64,000 nucleotides of DNA from Athripsodes cinereus (lineage: Eukaryota > Arthropoda > Insecta > Trichoptera > Leptoceridae). The translations under genes were made by a program, and so were the position numbers. The notes below the pieces were generated by a model, which was not told the DNA's origin, ran no database searches, and saw nothing but the letters and a program-made list of their open reading frames with translations. The DNA lies in assembly GCA_947579605.1 (NCBI GenBank), contig OX388314.1:24128000-24191999 (forward strand), given 5' to 3'. How positions within the stretch are numbered: position 1 is the first letter of the stretch; every line of letters begins with the position of its first letter. Shown piece after piece: positions 12,890 to 26,322 of the stretch.

Positions 12890-13027
12890 ATTACAATACA
12901 AGTGAAGGAGGCGATAGAAGGGACCTTGCACGAGACGCTGCAAAGGGCTGAGGATCGAGGTCACTGGAAACATTTTATTTACACCTATAAAAATTATGGT
13001 CACGATCCTAAGGGAACGAAATGTTGA
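12890..13027 (+). pseudogene. Possible LINE C-terminal remnant
   Basis: A GC-richer block in one frame reads EAIEGTLHETLQRAEDRGHW and ends GHDPKGTKC before a stop. A neighbouring frame reads RRDLARDAAKG then meets a stop. This resembles decayed LINE C-terminal sequence but I cannot name the family. It could equally be an unrelated coding relic. Confidence 0.25.
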
Positions 13028-13705
13028 AATAGCTTTATTTCTCGGATATTTCAGGAGTCCAAGGACTCCTATTTATCCGTTTAGGTGACAATTCATCAAT
13101 ATTTGAACTATTTATTAATTTATTAATAAGGGAACGAATGAAAAGAAAAGATGAACCGTAAAAATGTGATAACATATTAATATTTCTGTCCATAAATAAG
13201 ATATTACAAATCTTTTAACCTAAAGCCAATGCCTTTATGCCAAGAGGTTGAGAGAGACTTCCGTAACAATTAAGGCAAGCGAGAAAAATGAGACTTGAAT
13301 TATTTTAAAAATCACTCATTTGCATATGAAAAAGTGTGGTTCAAACCCGACAAAAGTTCGATACACGCAAGTTCTCCTGTACTTCCTTCATTCCATTACC
13401 ATTTAATTGGTTCTTTGATATTACAATAATTTAATATCACAGAACTTTTGATGTTTCATTAGACGGACTTCTTATTCCAACATTCATGATGTTTTAAGGA
13501 CTGACGCTCTCAAGACACCCATCACATTATGCAAATATATTTCAGGATTTTATACATTTATTTTTATTTTATGTTATACATACAGACATCGCTGTCTAAA
13601 GGGCAATAACACCATCCATCTTCTTTACTGCTTGTATATATATTTACAGCATGGGTGTTTCATATTATTGTTTTTAAATATATTATTTACTCGTATCGAA
13701 GAACC

Positions 13706-13978
13706 ACATGGAGTCCCGGTAAGGAATAGGTTTCCCACTTTTCTCTGTAAGCTTTTGAGTATCCTGTACAAGGCACGTGTTCGTAACACCTCATATATAA
13801 GATTATTGAGTTCGTCGGTAGCCTAATGGTAGAGTCTCGGCCTCGTGAACAAGGGGCCCGTGGTTCGATCCCAGATGCCGGCAAACTCCCTTTAGCGACA
13901 CAAGCTTTTAGCTTACTGTGATAGGTGTATAAGGTTGTATTTAGATTTATAACAAAAACCCAGATATATCTTTTTTTT
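13706..13978 (+). repeat. SINE A inserted into a family B repeat
   Basis: 13706-13809 is the head of family B (GGAGTCCCGGTAAGGAATAG, then CTGTAAGCTTTTGAGT). At 13810 a tRNA-derived SINE begins: A box TAGCCTAATGGTAGAG, B box GGTTCGATCCC, possible acceptor-stem partners GTCGGTA and TGCCGGC, and a tail ACCCAGATATATC plus T run. Other SINE A copies are at 16169, 46255 and 61765. This copy has the best-preserved internal promoter of the four. Confidence 0.75.
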
Positions 13979-14183
13979 AAATTAACATCTAAAATTCGAC
14001 GATAAATCCTGCGACCCAATATGAATGGCATATTTTTTTTATTGGCACGGAAAGAACAAACTGCATGTTTGTTACATGCTGATGTGAGCGCCCTCTACGA
14101 TTTGTCCCTTCAGCCATCTCTCCTATTATTGTAGAAGGTTTTCGTTATTTTCGAAGGTTCGAACGAATTATGGGTTCAAGCTT

Positions 14184-14330
14184 TGTTCTTAGTTTGGGAC
14201 TAGCTCGGTCTGTGTGAAATTGTCTATACATGTTATACATGTTATATACAAGTTCTTAGTTTGGGACTAGCTCGGTCTGTGTGAAATTGTCTATACATGT
14301 TATACATGTTATATACATGTTATGTTATGT
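14184..14330 (+). repeat. Tandemly duplicated SINE D tail
   Basis: The 67-base block starting GTTCTTAGTTTGGGACTAGC occurs at about 14185 and again at 14252, nearly identical, followed by (ATGTT)n-type repeats. It matches the tail of the SINE at 300-548. Slippage or template jumping would explain it. Confidence 0.65.
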
Positions 14331-15303
14331 TATGTCAATCCATCTGGTGCGTCTTTCTGAAATGGTCTTGACCAAGTGCTTTCTCAAGCAAGTCCTCCTT
14401 CGACTCTGTTTTGAAAACTTCGTCATTTGAGATGCGTTCTGTCCAAGATATTCCCAGTTGAATAGACTGTTTGTAAGAGATACCGCGATGTTATTGATAG
14501 ATGGACAGATACATGACATACATCATTCTTGTGGAACTACCCGTCGTGATTAGATATTATTATATGAGTATAAAGACATGTTTGTAGAGTAGTCGAACTT
14601 ATTCATTATCAATAAAGTGTCCGCACGTTGTATTTACGAAAAGTTAAACGACCCTAGTTTCAAAGTTTGATGACATATTGTATAAAATTTGCTATAATTA
14701 ATTCATCATTACGAGTACAAACCTAAATATATTTCGTCACGCAATTTTATTCTCAGTATTATTTTAATTTTTTTTCATGTTTCTAATTTACAAATCATTA
14801 ATAAAGTCACCATGGATCACACGATTTATATTCCGTTTTTCCGTTACAAGATAGACAGAGGGAATTATAAGACATATTACGCTGATGTCTTCACACTTGG
14901 TTCGTTTCTGTGTAATATTCGCACATACCTACCTTCAAGACATTAAGCTTTCTTTTTTAATAATGTGCTCAAAAATATCTAAAATGAATCCATACATTTT
15001 ATAAGGTTAAGACGGAAGGAAAAGAGGTTTGTTGGTCGAAAAATTAAAACATTGGTCGCATTGGAAGCTTTTCTTCCTTATATCAACAAAGTAATGAATA
15101 TTAAAATCCAATCACAAAGTAAAACAAATATCTGGGAAATCATCTGGGTAAAAATATCAGTGCTACCTATATACATATTATTTACTTCTCTCTTTCTTCC
15201 TTCCTTCCTCTTCTTCTTTCTAAAATTGTTTTTTATAATTATTGTGCTTTGTATTAAATTGTTCATAGTTTAGATACTTTAATTGGCGATGTAAATTATC
15301 TTA
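14331..15303. other. AT-rich DNA without recognisable feature
   Basis: Short ORFs only, and no repeat head or tail that I recognise. Confidence 0.4.
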
Positions 15304-15359
15304 TTTTATTTTATTTTAATCGATCTAAAAATATTTAGATCGATTAAAATAAAATAAAA
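15304..15359. repeat. Perfect 26-bp-arm palindrome
   Basis: Arms 15304-15329 and 15334-15359 are exactly complementary around a 4-base loop. The core is AATCGATCTAAA and the outer part is (TTTTA)n. It can extrude as a cruciform. Confidence 0.75.
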
Positions 15360-16168
15360 AAAATCCGACACACCTGGCAAGACCCAAATAAATAAAGTAA
15401 ATTTGGTTGGTGAATCACCTATAAAACTGCAATACATCGAAATATTTTTGACTGATTCCATCAATGCAAACACAAGAATTTTTTAATAATTGGAGTTAGT
15501 TGCGCATTGAATTATACAACTGATAATTTCTTAATAATTTATAATATTTTATATTATATCCAATGTACAGTAATGAAACTTCCACTGTACAAACTAAATA
15601 CGGTAATATTTTCATCCAATACTTCATATTCCATACTGAACCGTATTATTGATTTATTTGATACATGTCTCACTTGTTATCTTATCTGAAATAACGTTTA
15701 TTATTCTGTTATTATTCTATTGATAGATATGTGTTGATAAGATACGTAATAAAGTATTTAGTTACGAGAATCAAAAAAATTCCATTATTATTATTAATCA
15801 CCCACGTAAAAAATAAGTTGTGTAATGAAATATGTAATGTCAATCATTATTTTTGAACGAAGGAAAAGCTTGATTGTAGACATTCTGATATAAGAAAAAC
15901 GGATACGTTGAGTATTCAGCATATTGGATGTGGAGTGGAGGTTGCAATGGATTGAGGCCTTCTCCACGGTGATTGCCAACGTCAAGAAGGCGAAGTAAAC
16001 AATATTGACAATGTCCTAACAAGACGAAAGGCGTCTCTCTCGAGAATAAATCACATGGTAGAAGAAAACATTTGTTTTTCTTTAAATTCGTCTGGAAGGC
16101 CTGTTACGGCACACGAAGAAGAGACAAGCTAGAAGCTTAGTAAAGATTCTACTACATACTACATTACA

Positions 16169-16357
16169 GTTCGTCGGTAGCCTGGAGGTAGAGTCTCGGC
16201 CTCGTGAACATGGGGTCGATGGTTCGATACCAGGTGCCGGCAAACTCCCCTTTCACGACACAAGCTTTTAGTAGCTTACTGTGAAAGGTGTATAAGGTTG
16301 TATTTGGGTTTATAACAAACAAAACCCAGATATATCTTTTTAAAAAAAAAAAAAAAA
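16169..16357 (+). repeat. tRNA-derived SINE A
   Basis: Starts GTTCGTCGGTAGCCTGGAGG. The B box is GGTTCGATACC and the tail runs through TGTATTTGGGTTTATAAC and ACCCAGATATATC to an A run. It is close to the copies at 46255 and 61765. The A box is more diverged than at 13810. Confidence 0.75.
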
Positions 16358-17312
16358 CAAACGTGTTATAAATAAATAAGTATCTATGTAATACATGCAT
16401 TTCTATACTCCAGAAAATTATTTAACGTAAATAGGTATAAAATATTATGAATAACTGTTGTCAGTACAAAACTACGTTTATTCTTAATAGTTAGCTAAAC
16501 GCAGGAGAGGAGATATGTAATAGTTAATAACTAGACACATACAATATAACTTAATAAAATATGTTCGTATATAAATAATGATAATATAATTAAAATAATA
16601 ATACAATTATTTTATATAATTACCTCATAAGACACACGCAATCTCTATATATACCTACAATAAATAAGCAGTACCTACGAGTAGGTATAAACAGTCTACA
16701 TATTATATGTACCTTTAACGTGATAAACTCGGGTAAATTTAAATGAAAAAATAAGAGAATATTACTGGAAAACCTGGTATTTGCTTTAATATAATACGTT
16801 TCTGAATTATGCTAAATTTTGTATTTGAATATGTCAGGGGATTTTCTCCTGTAGAGTTCCCGGTTAGGAACAGTGGCCGTAGAAAAACTAGGTATCTAGG
16901 GGTCAGGTCTGCCGCTCTTAGTTCTTTAAGTCTTCGAATTTCCTATAAAAGACGGATTTTCATAAAGCATCACACATAAGATATTTATTTTTATTTATTT
17001 ATTTTAATCTTTTTGCGTATCATCATTTACATAACAAAATCAACAAATCAATTGACATTAAAAAAAAATGTGATGTGACGTGCGGTGGCATAATTATCAA
17101 CTTCCAATACTTAACACGAGGTGCGCCACCAATTTTATATATTGTATTGATTTATATAGGCACGGGGAGGACTATTTTTTTTTTTTATTATTGGCGATGC
17201 ATCCTTGTTTGGATGATTTCCGCCATTTATAATCATGGGTTTATTGTTTCAGGTTATAACTAGGTATAGATTAAACTAATTAGTTCAATAATGAGCAAAA
17301 GTGATCAATTCT

Positions 17313-17860
17313 TCAAAGTACAATGAAATTTTTCAGAACAAAATCAAACAACATTCCATACACCTTATCATCCTCTAAACCAAGCAGATAGCTGATGTTA
17401 AGTGGGTATTCTACATTCTGAAGGGAGAAATACAAATCACCGCGGTCCCGAAGTGGGCACGCGAAAAAGACGTGGTCGAGAGTCTCATAATCTGTACCAC
17501 ATTCACAGTCAGGAATTGATGCGAGACCCAGTTTAAAGAGATGACTCTCCAATCTATGATGATTGAATCGCATGCGCGAAATGGGGAGGACTATTTGCAT
17601 GTGATAAACATAGTCCGTAGTGTTCAACATTTGTGGGAATGTCATGATGGTATGAATGAATTTATTAAGTTTCTTTTTCTTCTGCAAGTGCCTTATCAGG
17701 TCCCCTGATGTTTGGGATTAACTCTGGCATAGTCTTCGCGGTCATGTCTGGAACAACTTCTCGACAACTCTTGTTCTGGTCCAGCCTCGTATATTGCGCA
17801 GCCACGACGTCTGTTTTCTGCCAGCTCCCCGGCGTCCTTCTATTTTGCCTGTTTTAATCA
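17313..17860 (-). pseudogene. Composite of two LINE fragments
   Basis: Bases 17313-17687 encode, on the minus strand, LPISRMRFNHHRLESHLFKL followed by a Cys/His block (CECG, then LDHVFFACPL) found at the C-terminus of many APE-type LINEs. Upstream, 17690-17860 reads GKIEGRRGAGRKQTSWLRNI, the C-terminal sequence of an RTE-like element, and runs into GDLIRHLQKKKK. The two come from different element types joined end to end, either nested or by template switch. Confidence 0.6.
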
Positions 17861-19289
17861 ACTATTTGGCTTAATAAAATCGAAATGCAATAAACCGAAA
17901 TATCGACTACATATTAAGGCAACCTAGTAAAGAGAAATGTTTAAACATGCTTTAAAAAAACTAATCAAAAGGTTACAGCAAACTATCAAGAGATGAAAAC
18001 GTATCTAATTGAGTTATTGAAAAACGATAAAATGAAATGTTCATTTTTTTATCTATAAAAACACGTAGGTATATTTAATATCAAAATACAATCTATCAAA
18101 GTATAATACCTACTCGTAATTGCTTATCTTACATATTTGTTCATTTAAAAATACATAGTGCAGAAACTACTTTTATAACTTATGATATCTACGTGATGTG
18201 TAAAAAATTGCTGTCAGAACGTTCATTATGTTTTATGAAACATTAGAAATTACTATATTCTAATCAATTTTTCTTATTCGTAAATCAAAGCACTTCATAA
18301 TCAAATCACCGTATTCCATTTTTGTAATGTATTAAAAAAAAAATCTGTAGGTAAGTAGGTATATAAGACAGATTGTTAATTTTAAAATTTATTCTTGTTC
18401 TTATAATAAATCAATAATATCTTTATTCGGCAATAGGTCCCTGTAACGGCACTGAAGACCAGCTATTTCTTATATTACTTAGGTTGTTTTCAAATCTTGC
18501 ATTCAACAAACAAACATGCCATCCATTACTTTTAATACTTTTAATTCTTATAAACTCTATAATCTAATTAATTGTTGACTTTTGTAATCTCTATAATCTA
18601 ATTTATATATTATTTTATTAGAAAAATAACAATAATTTATAAAGATATTACAATAAAAAAAACAACAAAACAACATTGAACACATAAAAATACTCTCTCC
18701 ATAAGCAACTTAATGCTTGTGCGGAGGGAATACATTAAAATATCAGTCTCTCTTTCTCTGTATACTACCACGGCATCTCCTACAAGCGGGGTAGCGAGCA
18801 GACCAATCGTCATTTTCGTGTCAAAAAAATAAGACATACGAGATAGTAACATACCTTATTCCTTTATATGTCTTATAGTGATATTTTTATTTTAGAACAG
18901 CCGCCTTTTACAGGTCACTCTTAAATTTGTAGGAAAGGGTGGAGTAAGTGATTTGTTTATTCGAAAAATAATAATAAATGGAAACTGGAGTTAAATGTTT
19001 ATTAAATCGATCCCTTTGTACATTATGTTATGATATAACCACTACTACAGTTTGTTTATTAGTTTTTGTTGCAATATTAGGCATGTACTTATTATAAAAA
19101 TTGGCACAATTAGCCAATAAAACAACACTAAAAAAACATATAATGGGTAATTACAATAACTTTTAATTATTGGAAGCAACAAAATAAAAACACAATTTAC
19201 TAGAAAGTTGTCAAATTTGAATATGAAAACTGTACAATGAATATTTTCAATTTGCTATAAATTTACATTCCGCGGAATATCCAGCAAAA
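17861..19289. other. AT-rich DNA; minus-strand family B fragment at 18770-18842
   Basis: Apart from the reversed family B piece (ACCACGGCATCTCCTACAAG) no feature is supported. Confidence 0.4.
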
Positions 19290-19490
19290 AATTGGTATGC
19301 CTACCACTTTTTTCTGTAAGTTTTCGAGTGACCTTTAAAAGGAAGGTGTTTGAAAAAATTAAGACACTTTAAGTCTTAAATTCAGTGATAAGATTTGCCA
19401 CCCATCCTGAATGTCTTATTTTTTATTACCATATTTATTCCACGCTGCTGGTTCGCTGGCTACCCCACTTGTTGGATAAGCCGTGGTGGA
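19290..19490 (+). repeat. Family B repeat
   Basis: Carries the TAAGTTTTCGAGTGACCTTT block, TTTGCCACCCATCCTGAATG and GCTGGCTACCCCACTTGTTGG, in the same order as the full copies at 25684 and 40168. Confidence 0.65.
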
Positions 19491-20154
19491 GAACTAAAAT
19501 TAATTATTTGTATTTGAACATAATTTCGTGGCGCAACAGAACGAGACTCCGAAGTCTCGTATACGAGTGGTTGGCCTTATAAACATAATTATAATAAACG
19601 GTTTCTTTAAACCAACCAATTATTAAAAAAATAAGCCACCATTAACAAAAACGAAACAAGTTTAATAGTATTATCTTTTCAATGACGAATAGCAACTTAC
19701 AAAATAAATATAAAAAAAATAAACAAATGATAACCATAAGTGGCGCATTAAATAATAAATAAATAAATAAATAAATATATAAACTGATATCAAATGTCAC
19801 TGTGAGAAAGCCAATAGTGCCTAGCAAAAGTGGTTTGTTTGTGAAATGTTTTTTTTATTTATTCCATAAAAGGAGATGCAACTTTTTCAAGGCATACAAA
19901 TCGTACTCCATATTATTATTATTACACATATTAAAACATTCACACATACTATTGTAGGTTAATTCATATTATTATTATGTATATACACTAGCTAGCTAAT
20001 TAAACTCGGTTTCGCTTAGACAGAAGTAACCATGGCAATTCTCTTTTATAGACTTTTTTTATTTTTAATGTGTTTCCACACTGTATTTTCTTTATTTATT
20101 TATTCATTCTTTACCTACTGTACATTGATCACAATACATACAATTTTGTAGAAA

Positions 20155-20313
20155 AATGCGTTCAAATTAGAAATAATTAAAATGCAAAGGGCGAGATTAT
20201 CGCAAAGGGGCGATTTATTCCATCTAACTCTTTAAAAAATTAACTGTAAGAAATAGACATAAATATATTTTATTTATAATAAAATCGAAGCAATTTCTTC
20301 CAACTAACTCTTT
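20155..20313 (-). repeat. Two partial family C copies
   Basis: Read on the minus strand, GAGTTAGATGGAATAAATCG and GAGTTAGTTGGAAGAAATTG are two heads about 80 bases apart. Both are truncated. Confidence 0.45.
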
Positions 20314-21051
20314 AAAAGATTTACAGCAAGAAATTGACATATATTATGGCAATCAGTATGCCTTATCAATGTTTTTTTGTTTATTTGTATTATCAATAAA
20401 AGTATTTTATTGACAATAAAATCGGGAGCATTTGTTAAAATTGACTTTCGCATTTCACCAAATTTTTCACTCTTACATAATAAGCGAATTGAGTCATTTT
20501 CTTTTTAATAATACTTACTTCCACATTATTTGTACCTACTATATTTGTAAATAAATAATAAGACATTTTACAATCTTATTACCCACAAACACGCTCAATG
20601 GATGCAAGTTTTCACAGAGGGTATTGGTTTATCTGTCGCATATAAAAAGGAAGCAAATTGGAAAACATATTTACGAACGGACCGAAATATCGAATAATGT
20701 CTATTTTCAGCCTTCGGTAACTGATTAAAACATATACCCAATCATGTGTCTATTATTATTATATATTGCATATTTATTATGTAGGTAATTTTGGTTATTT
20801 TTAACATGTTTCATTATTATGTGTGTGTGTTATCAAAGTTAATGAAATGCTGTCATGGTCAAACATTAACGTACAGCCCTCGAAGGCAGCAATGCAATGC
20901 AATACTAGCAAAGTGAGAGAGTTGGTTTAAACCTATGTTTATTATGTGAGTGTAATAAACAATTCTTCAAACATATGGCGATATAGATTATATCATGGTG
21001 AGATAGGTACTTAGTTGTAAATCGATGTTATTTTTACAATTAACCATTGGA

Positions 21052-21440
21052 CAAATCACTCCTCGCGACAAGGTAGAGATGCGGGTTCAAGTCCCGTCCG
21101 GAGTACTACCGAATAAGGTGACGTTGTCTTTTCTAAGCCTTATGTGGTAGTTTCATGTGTTAAAATTCATAATAGGTATTTAGATCTACTTTGTAGCCAT
21201 GATGGAAGAAATGTATCCCGTTGGGTGTCCAGTAAAGAATATAAGTATTATGTCTATCACAAAAGGCAAGTGTTCGAAAACTATCACGTATAAGGTATTA
21301 AAAACTTTAAATCAGCGATGAGGCATGCTTTCTAAACGTGTTAATAATTTTATTGGCACAGAGAGATCGGCCTGTATGTTTTTAACATGAGCTGATCCGC
21401 TAGCTACCCCAATAGCGGGAGATACCGGTATAGAATATAT
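21052..21440 (+). repeat. SINE-like head plus rearranged family B
   Basis: GGTAGAGATGCGGGTTCAAGTC contains a B-box-like GGTTCAAGTCC, followed by a tail with TTAGATCTACTTTG that also appears near 31645. From about 21225 the sequence matches family B, and its end is diverged. The 97-codon minus-strand ORF here is just repeat sequence. Confidence 0.45.
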
Positions 21441-24400
21441 AGATAGATTAAAAGGAATATAATATTCTGCTTCTATCTCTACCAGATCACGGAATATTCC
21501 ACAACTGGTGTAACCAATAGAATTATTGCCACTTGCAGTTAACAAAACAAATTGTCCTCTCCTTGCGAATTTGTAAAACAAGTAGCAGAGAGAACTAAAA
21601 GTCATCTAGATAAACACTAAAATAAAATGTGATTTTAAAACGAAGTAACAGTTAGTATGCATTTAAATCAAAACCCAGAATTTAATACCAGAATCAGCGT
21701 TTTGATTTAAAACAAAACTGTGACAAATTCGCAGATTTGAATTCACGAGTGGTTAATATCATTTGTTACAAACAGTATTTCAAATTGATATTACGCAACC
21801 TAGCATTTTTTTTTTCATCTGTATCTCATTTATTCGTTTTTCATCGACATAATTACCTAACAAAATATAATTTTACATTGACGCAAACACAAAATAACTG
21901 CGTACAATATCCCAGCTTAAGTAGATTTCAACAATAATTGCGGTGCAATTCTGTTAAATACTGGGTCATTTTAAATTTAACGTCGCTGCATGATGACTAC
22001 CAAATGGTAGCTTTTATTTTAAAGATTCAAACATTGCGGCTAACTCCCTCTACTGTTCCAATTATAAACGAATGAATATTACATTTGATGTGATGACAAG
22101 CTCAGATTTTCATGAATTATTTAGTATTTTATGTTATGTAGGTATGCATTCGTCTTTATTTTTTTTTTATTTTTGACTGAGAATAACAGCCATGCCTAAT
22201 ACAAGTCAAGGGTGTTACTTTACAAGCTCATAAATAGTGGACCAGTTGAGTTGAAAAAGTCCCCGTTTCTAAAAAAGTAGGGTATTTTACCAAATTTCCA
22301 TACAAATTTTAGAAATCAGTAATGTAAAAATAAAAACAAAGTTGCAGTTTGCAGTGTCTAAAAGTAACAACTATTTAAACAAATTTGACGAAATTTCATT
22401 AAAGAAAACTACCCTCTCCTAGAAAAAAATCTTGGATACGGCCCTTGATGTGTAAGTTTTGGTTAGTTCAAGTGGAGCAAATTAATTTATCCGCAATAAT
22501 GTTGAAGGCTGAATTTATGTAATTTGACATACTTATGTCCCTACATAGTTCGATATTTAAGAACAGATAGATATGTATGAGAAACACTTGACAATCGATA
22601 TTATTACTGTCTTACTTTGTCAGAATAGCCAATATTGCCAGATGTAAAATTTATTACAATAATTAATAGAATAATCTCTTAATAGTTAACTATATACTTG
22701 CATGTTGAGTACTCTTTTGAACATGGAACAACAATGCGTTCTAAGATTTAAACTGAAGGTGCGAGTACAAAATATAAACATTATTCAAAATAAGCAAATT
22801 AGTTTTTGTTTAGATGATATACGAAAAACGCGCAACCTATTAACCTTTCCCTTACGGCCGCAAAAAAATCCACGCGCTCCGGTGATGTACACTCAGTGTA
22901 CATTATTGAATTACTTGTTTTTTTAGTCATAAAAATGGAATATTTTACATTTTTTTGCTTTTACCAGCAATTATAAAGATTGTATCTACATATAAATGTG
23001 AATATATGTATCAAATATTATATTATAAGGACTGAAAAATGGAAAAAAACATCGGAACATGCAAAATAATGATCGTCATAAATTTGAGTAACAATCCACA
23101 CGTCCATCCGGCGTCTAGAACAGCAGCAAACTAATGAAAGAATGAGACGACACGAGTGCAGTGCGTAATGATCTACTGCGCAGCGTTCTTCAACGGATAA
23201 TATTTGCGACAACGACAAGGTGTTTCAAATAAAATATAATATTTTATATATACGACATGAAATTAATATTAAATTTATTATTAAATTACACAATCAGTTA
23301 GAAATATGATCACATGTAATAAATACGGTATTTAATGTACATGTACTTAAAATTATTATTTTTTATAACAGAATTAAAAATAAACATAATACGATATAAC
23401 CGTGAACATTTTTGAACATACATAATGCTTAGATACGAAGTTATTAATCAAGAGGTAAATAAAACCTAATAAATATTATTGATCTTATGCATACCTACAC
23501 TTAATGATAAATATGTCAATCTCTAAAAGTCAACAGAATAATATGGATGTACCTAACTAAACATTATCATACACAAGTAAGAAAACAAAATTATAAACAA
23601 GTAAGTACATAAATAATTCATAAGTTTCGCACATCAAAATTATTGTGTAAGTGCCTACCTAAATGGAAATAAAATATTTTAATTTAAAATAACATAAAAT
23701 ATATTATCAATGAGCGCAATGTAGCAAAAAAATAAAATAAAACAATAATGGAAATATTTTTGATAAAATAACAAATAAATAAATAAAAAAATATTCCTTA
23801 CACAAGCATTAGGATGCTTAAAAGGAGTGGAGTATATTGTCTAAAATGTGTTTATATGTGAAATGTTGATTTATGATTACATGTTTAAAATTTAAATAAC
23901 ATTAAAAGTAAATAAATATTTATCGGAATTAGGGATCACAAATACTTTATTATCACTCTGTAGACAACACTAACATACCAAGGATACGAAATGACTCACG
24001 CACACAGCTAATGTGTCGCCAGGAGTACAACGAAGATGAGCCGCGGTGTCAAAATGTTGTACTAAAAATTACATACCTAAAATACAGTTTGAGTCGATCA
24101 TAGCGCCAGGATTATTCATCATGTTCATTAAAGTATGTTATACACATTTTCGCGCCATAAATACAAATATGCATACGACAAATTTTCGCCGGATTCAACT
24201 ACAAAATATTTTATTGTGTCGCAACCAATAAATATTTTTATTTCGCGATTCTTTTATTCAATTAACAAATATATGACGGAGGATTAGCTAAAATATCATA
24301 AATGGGATTAGCGTATTTACGAAGATATTCACACAATAAGGGGCAATGTCAACGTAGTGTACATCACAGGACAGCGAAAGTTAATTACTATCCATCCGAT

Positions 24401-25683
24401 TGGACACGATAAAGCGTTTTCAATAACGTGTTCGACTGATAAATTTGCATAATTCTCCTTAGTTAGCTACACCATGAAGCAAAAAGAAAAAAACACAACC
24501 GTAGACAATTACTGAACAAACAATAATAATATTATAAGAACCTAACAATTATTATTAATACGTATGGTGGAGCCTCAAGCTACGGTTGTGAAAAATTACG
24601 ATTGATATGCTAATGAACTAAGCAAAAAAATAATAAAAATACAATTGCGACGAGCAAAACAAAATGCGTCACATCCAAATCAAATGCTAACAATTATCGC
24701 CTATACAGTTATTTAAAATGATGAAGATTTATGTTATTCCATTACTTTCAGGAAGTAAAAGCTTTATTATAAATCTATAACCTGTTCAATAAATATACAA
24801 ATGATATTTCATTTGGTTATTTATTCTCTCCAATTCATTTATTAAATTAAATATTTTACCTATTCAAATTTTATTATCCAATCAATATTACATACAAACT
24901 TCTCCGATAATAATACTCGTAAAACGCTGTACCACAAAATGTACATTATATACCATTGTAATAGAACAACCCTGTCACAATTCAAAATTCAAATTTAGAA
25001 GCAACAACAATATCAGTGTGTAATGTTGCCATTATAATGTCACAATGAATTTGCATCACTGAAATCAATTGTGTGTTATTATTACTTCGGTTCATAGTAC
25101 TGTTTCTCATAGATGGATATTATAATAAATTAGAATAATAATAAGAGTTCACTTAGATTGAATAACATGTGGCATACATAAAATAATAATAATATTGTAC
25201 TCGATTCTATTTGCACAAGTGGACGGTACTTAACAAGTGAATGTTTAAGTAGAGATACTTACATGGTCGAGATGAACAAATTGATTAAATCACTGATGTG
25301 TGTACTATAGTAATAAATTGATGACAATTAAGTAATATTGTTCTTGTGGATAATATATTATGTATCTATTTTATGGCTCAGGACATCAATATATTAAGAT
25401 TTAATTGTGATAAAGTACAATCAATTTTATTGTATCTGTTAATTAAGCAGATTGAAGAATCGTAATGAGGATGCAAGAATATTAATTTAATAGAAAAAGA
25501 GTAATATACGCTCACAAACAATCAAACTTGTATGGATTAATTGTATTATCACCAATGACTCGATAGCCGTTGTGGCACTTATCTTCCTCCAGACTTTCGT
25601 CGTCTTTTCACTTGAGATATGAGTTTTCCAATACTGTTTATGTCAAACTTCTCTATTATCTTTTTCACTCCATTTAGTTTAAG
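21441..25683. other. AT-rich DNA; two GC-richer islands at 23090-23215 and 23965-24055
   Basis: No gene can be proved. The second island, read on the minus strand, has one open frame (QHFDTAAHLRCTPGDTLAVC then VSHFVSL) ending at a GTATGT donor-like site, but the plus strand is open there too. The first island has no convincing frame. The rest is AT-rich. Confidence 0.35.
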
Positions 25684-25920
25684 ACCGTGGAGTACCCGGT
25701 AAAGAATTGGTCTCCCACTCTTCTCCATAAGTTTTCGAGTGTCCTGTAAAAGGCAGGTGTTCGAAAAAATAAGACATTTTACATCTTAAATTCGGCGATG
25801 AGGTTTGCCACCAATCCTGAATGTCTTGATTTTATATTGGCACGGAGAAGACAGGTTGCATGTTTTATATGCGGCGTGTCTGCTGGCTACCCCACATGTG
25901 GGATATGCCGTGATGGTATG
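25684..25920 (+). repeat. Family B repeat, near full length
   Basis: Order of blocks: GTGGAGTACCCGGTAAAGAA, TTTTCGAGTGTCCTGTAAAA, GGCAGGTGTTCGAAAAAATA, TTTGCCACCAATCCTGAATG, GGCACGGAGAAGACAGG, GCTGGCTACCCCACATGTGG, ATATGCCGTGATGG, then (TATG)n. A TATG tail suggests mobilisation by an RTE-type LINE. No A or B box is obvious. Confidence 0.75.
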
Positions 25921-26322
25921 TATGTATGTAGGTATGTATGTATAGTTTAAGAACTTGCATGCCATCAAATGATATTTTGCCCTTGTACGCCATAATTTTA
26001 GATACTACTCATCTTTTACTGGCCAAACCAAACACGATTTTCAACAAAAGGTATAATTTGCCCTTTTTACAAACCATCGACGCGAAGCATATTATATATT
26101 TTATATGAAAAAAAATACATTTCTTGTAATTATCGTGAAATTGATGATTTGCAATTGAAATATGTAATTATAGTTTGTCAATGGGACGCCAGTCAAGTCC
26201 TCGAGACAACACATGGCTCTTTCATAGCGCTGCTAAGCAAATCAAGCTTCCTGAATTCCAGAGCGATATCTGATACACATTCTTAACACAACGGCTACAC
26301 TGTTGCATTATAAAATCGTCAA

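Noticed and set aside
17160..17600. GGGGAGGACTATTT present at both 17164 and 17583, looking like a TSD
   Set aside because: The right copy is inside the LINE coding sequence and the left one resembles a family B block; probably coincidence.
21312..21605. 97-codon minus-strand ORF
   Set aside because: Composed of family B repeat sequence and its flank.
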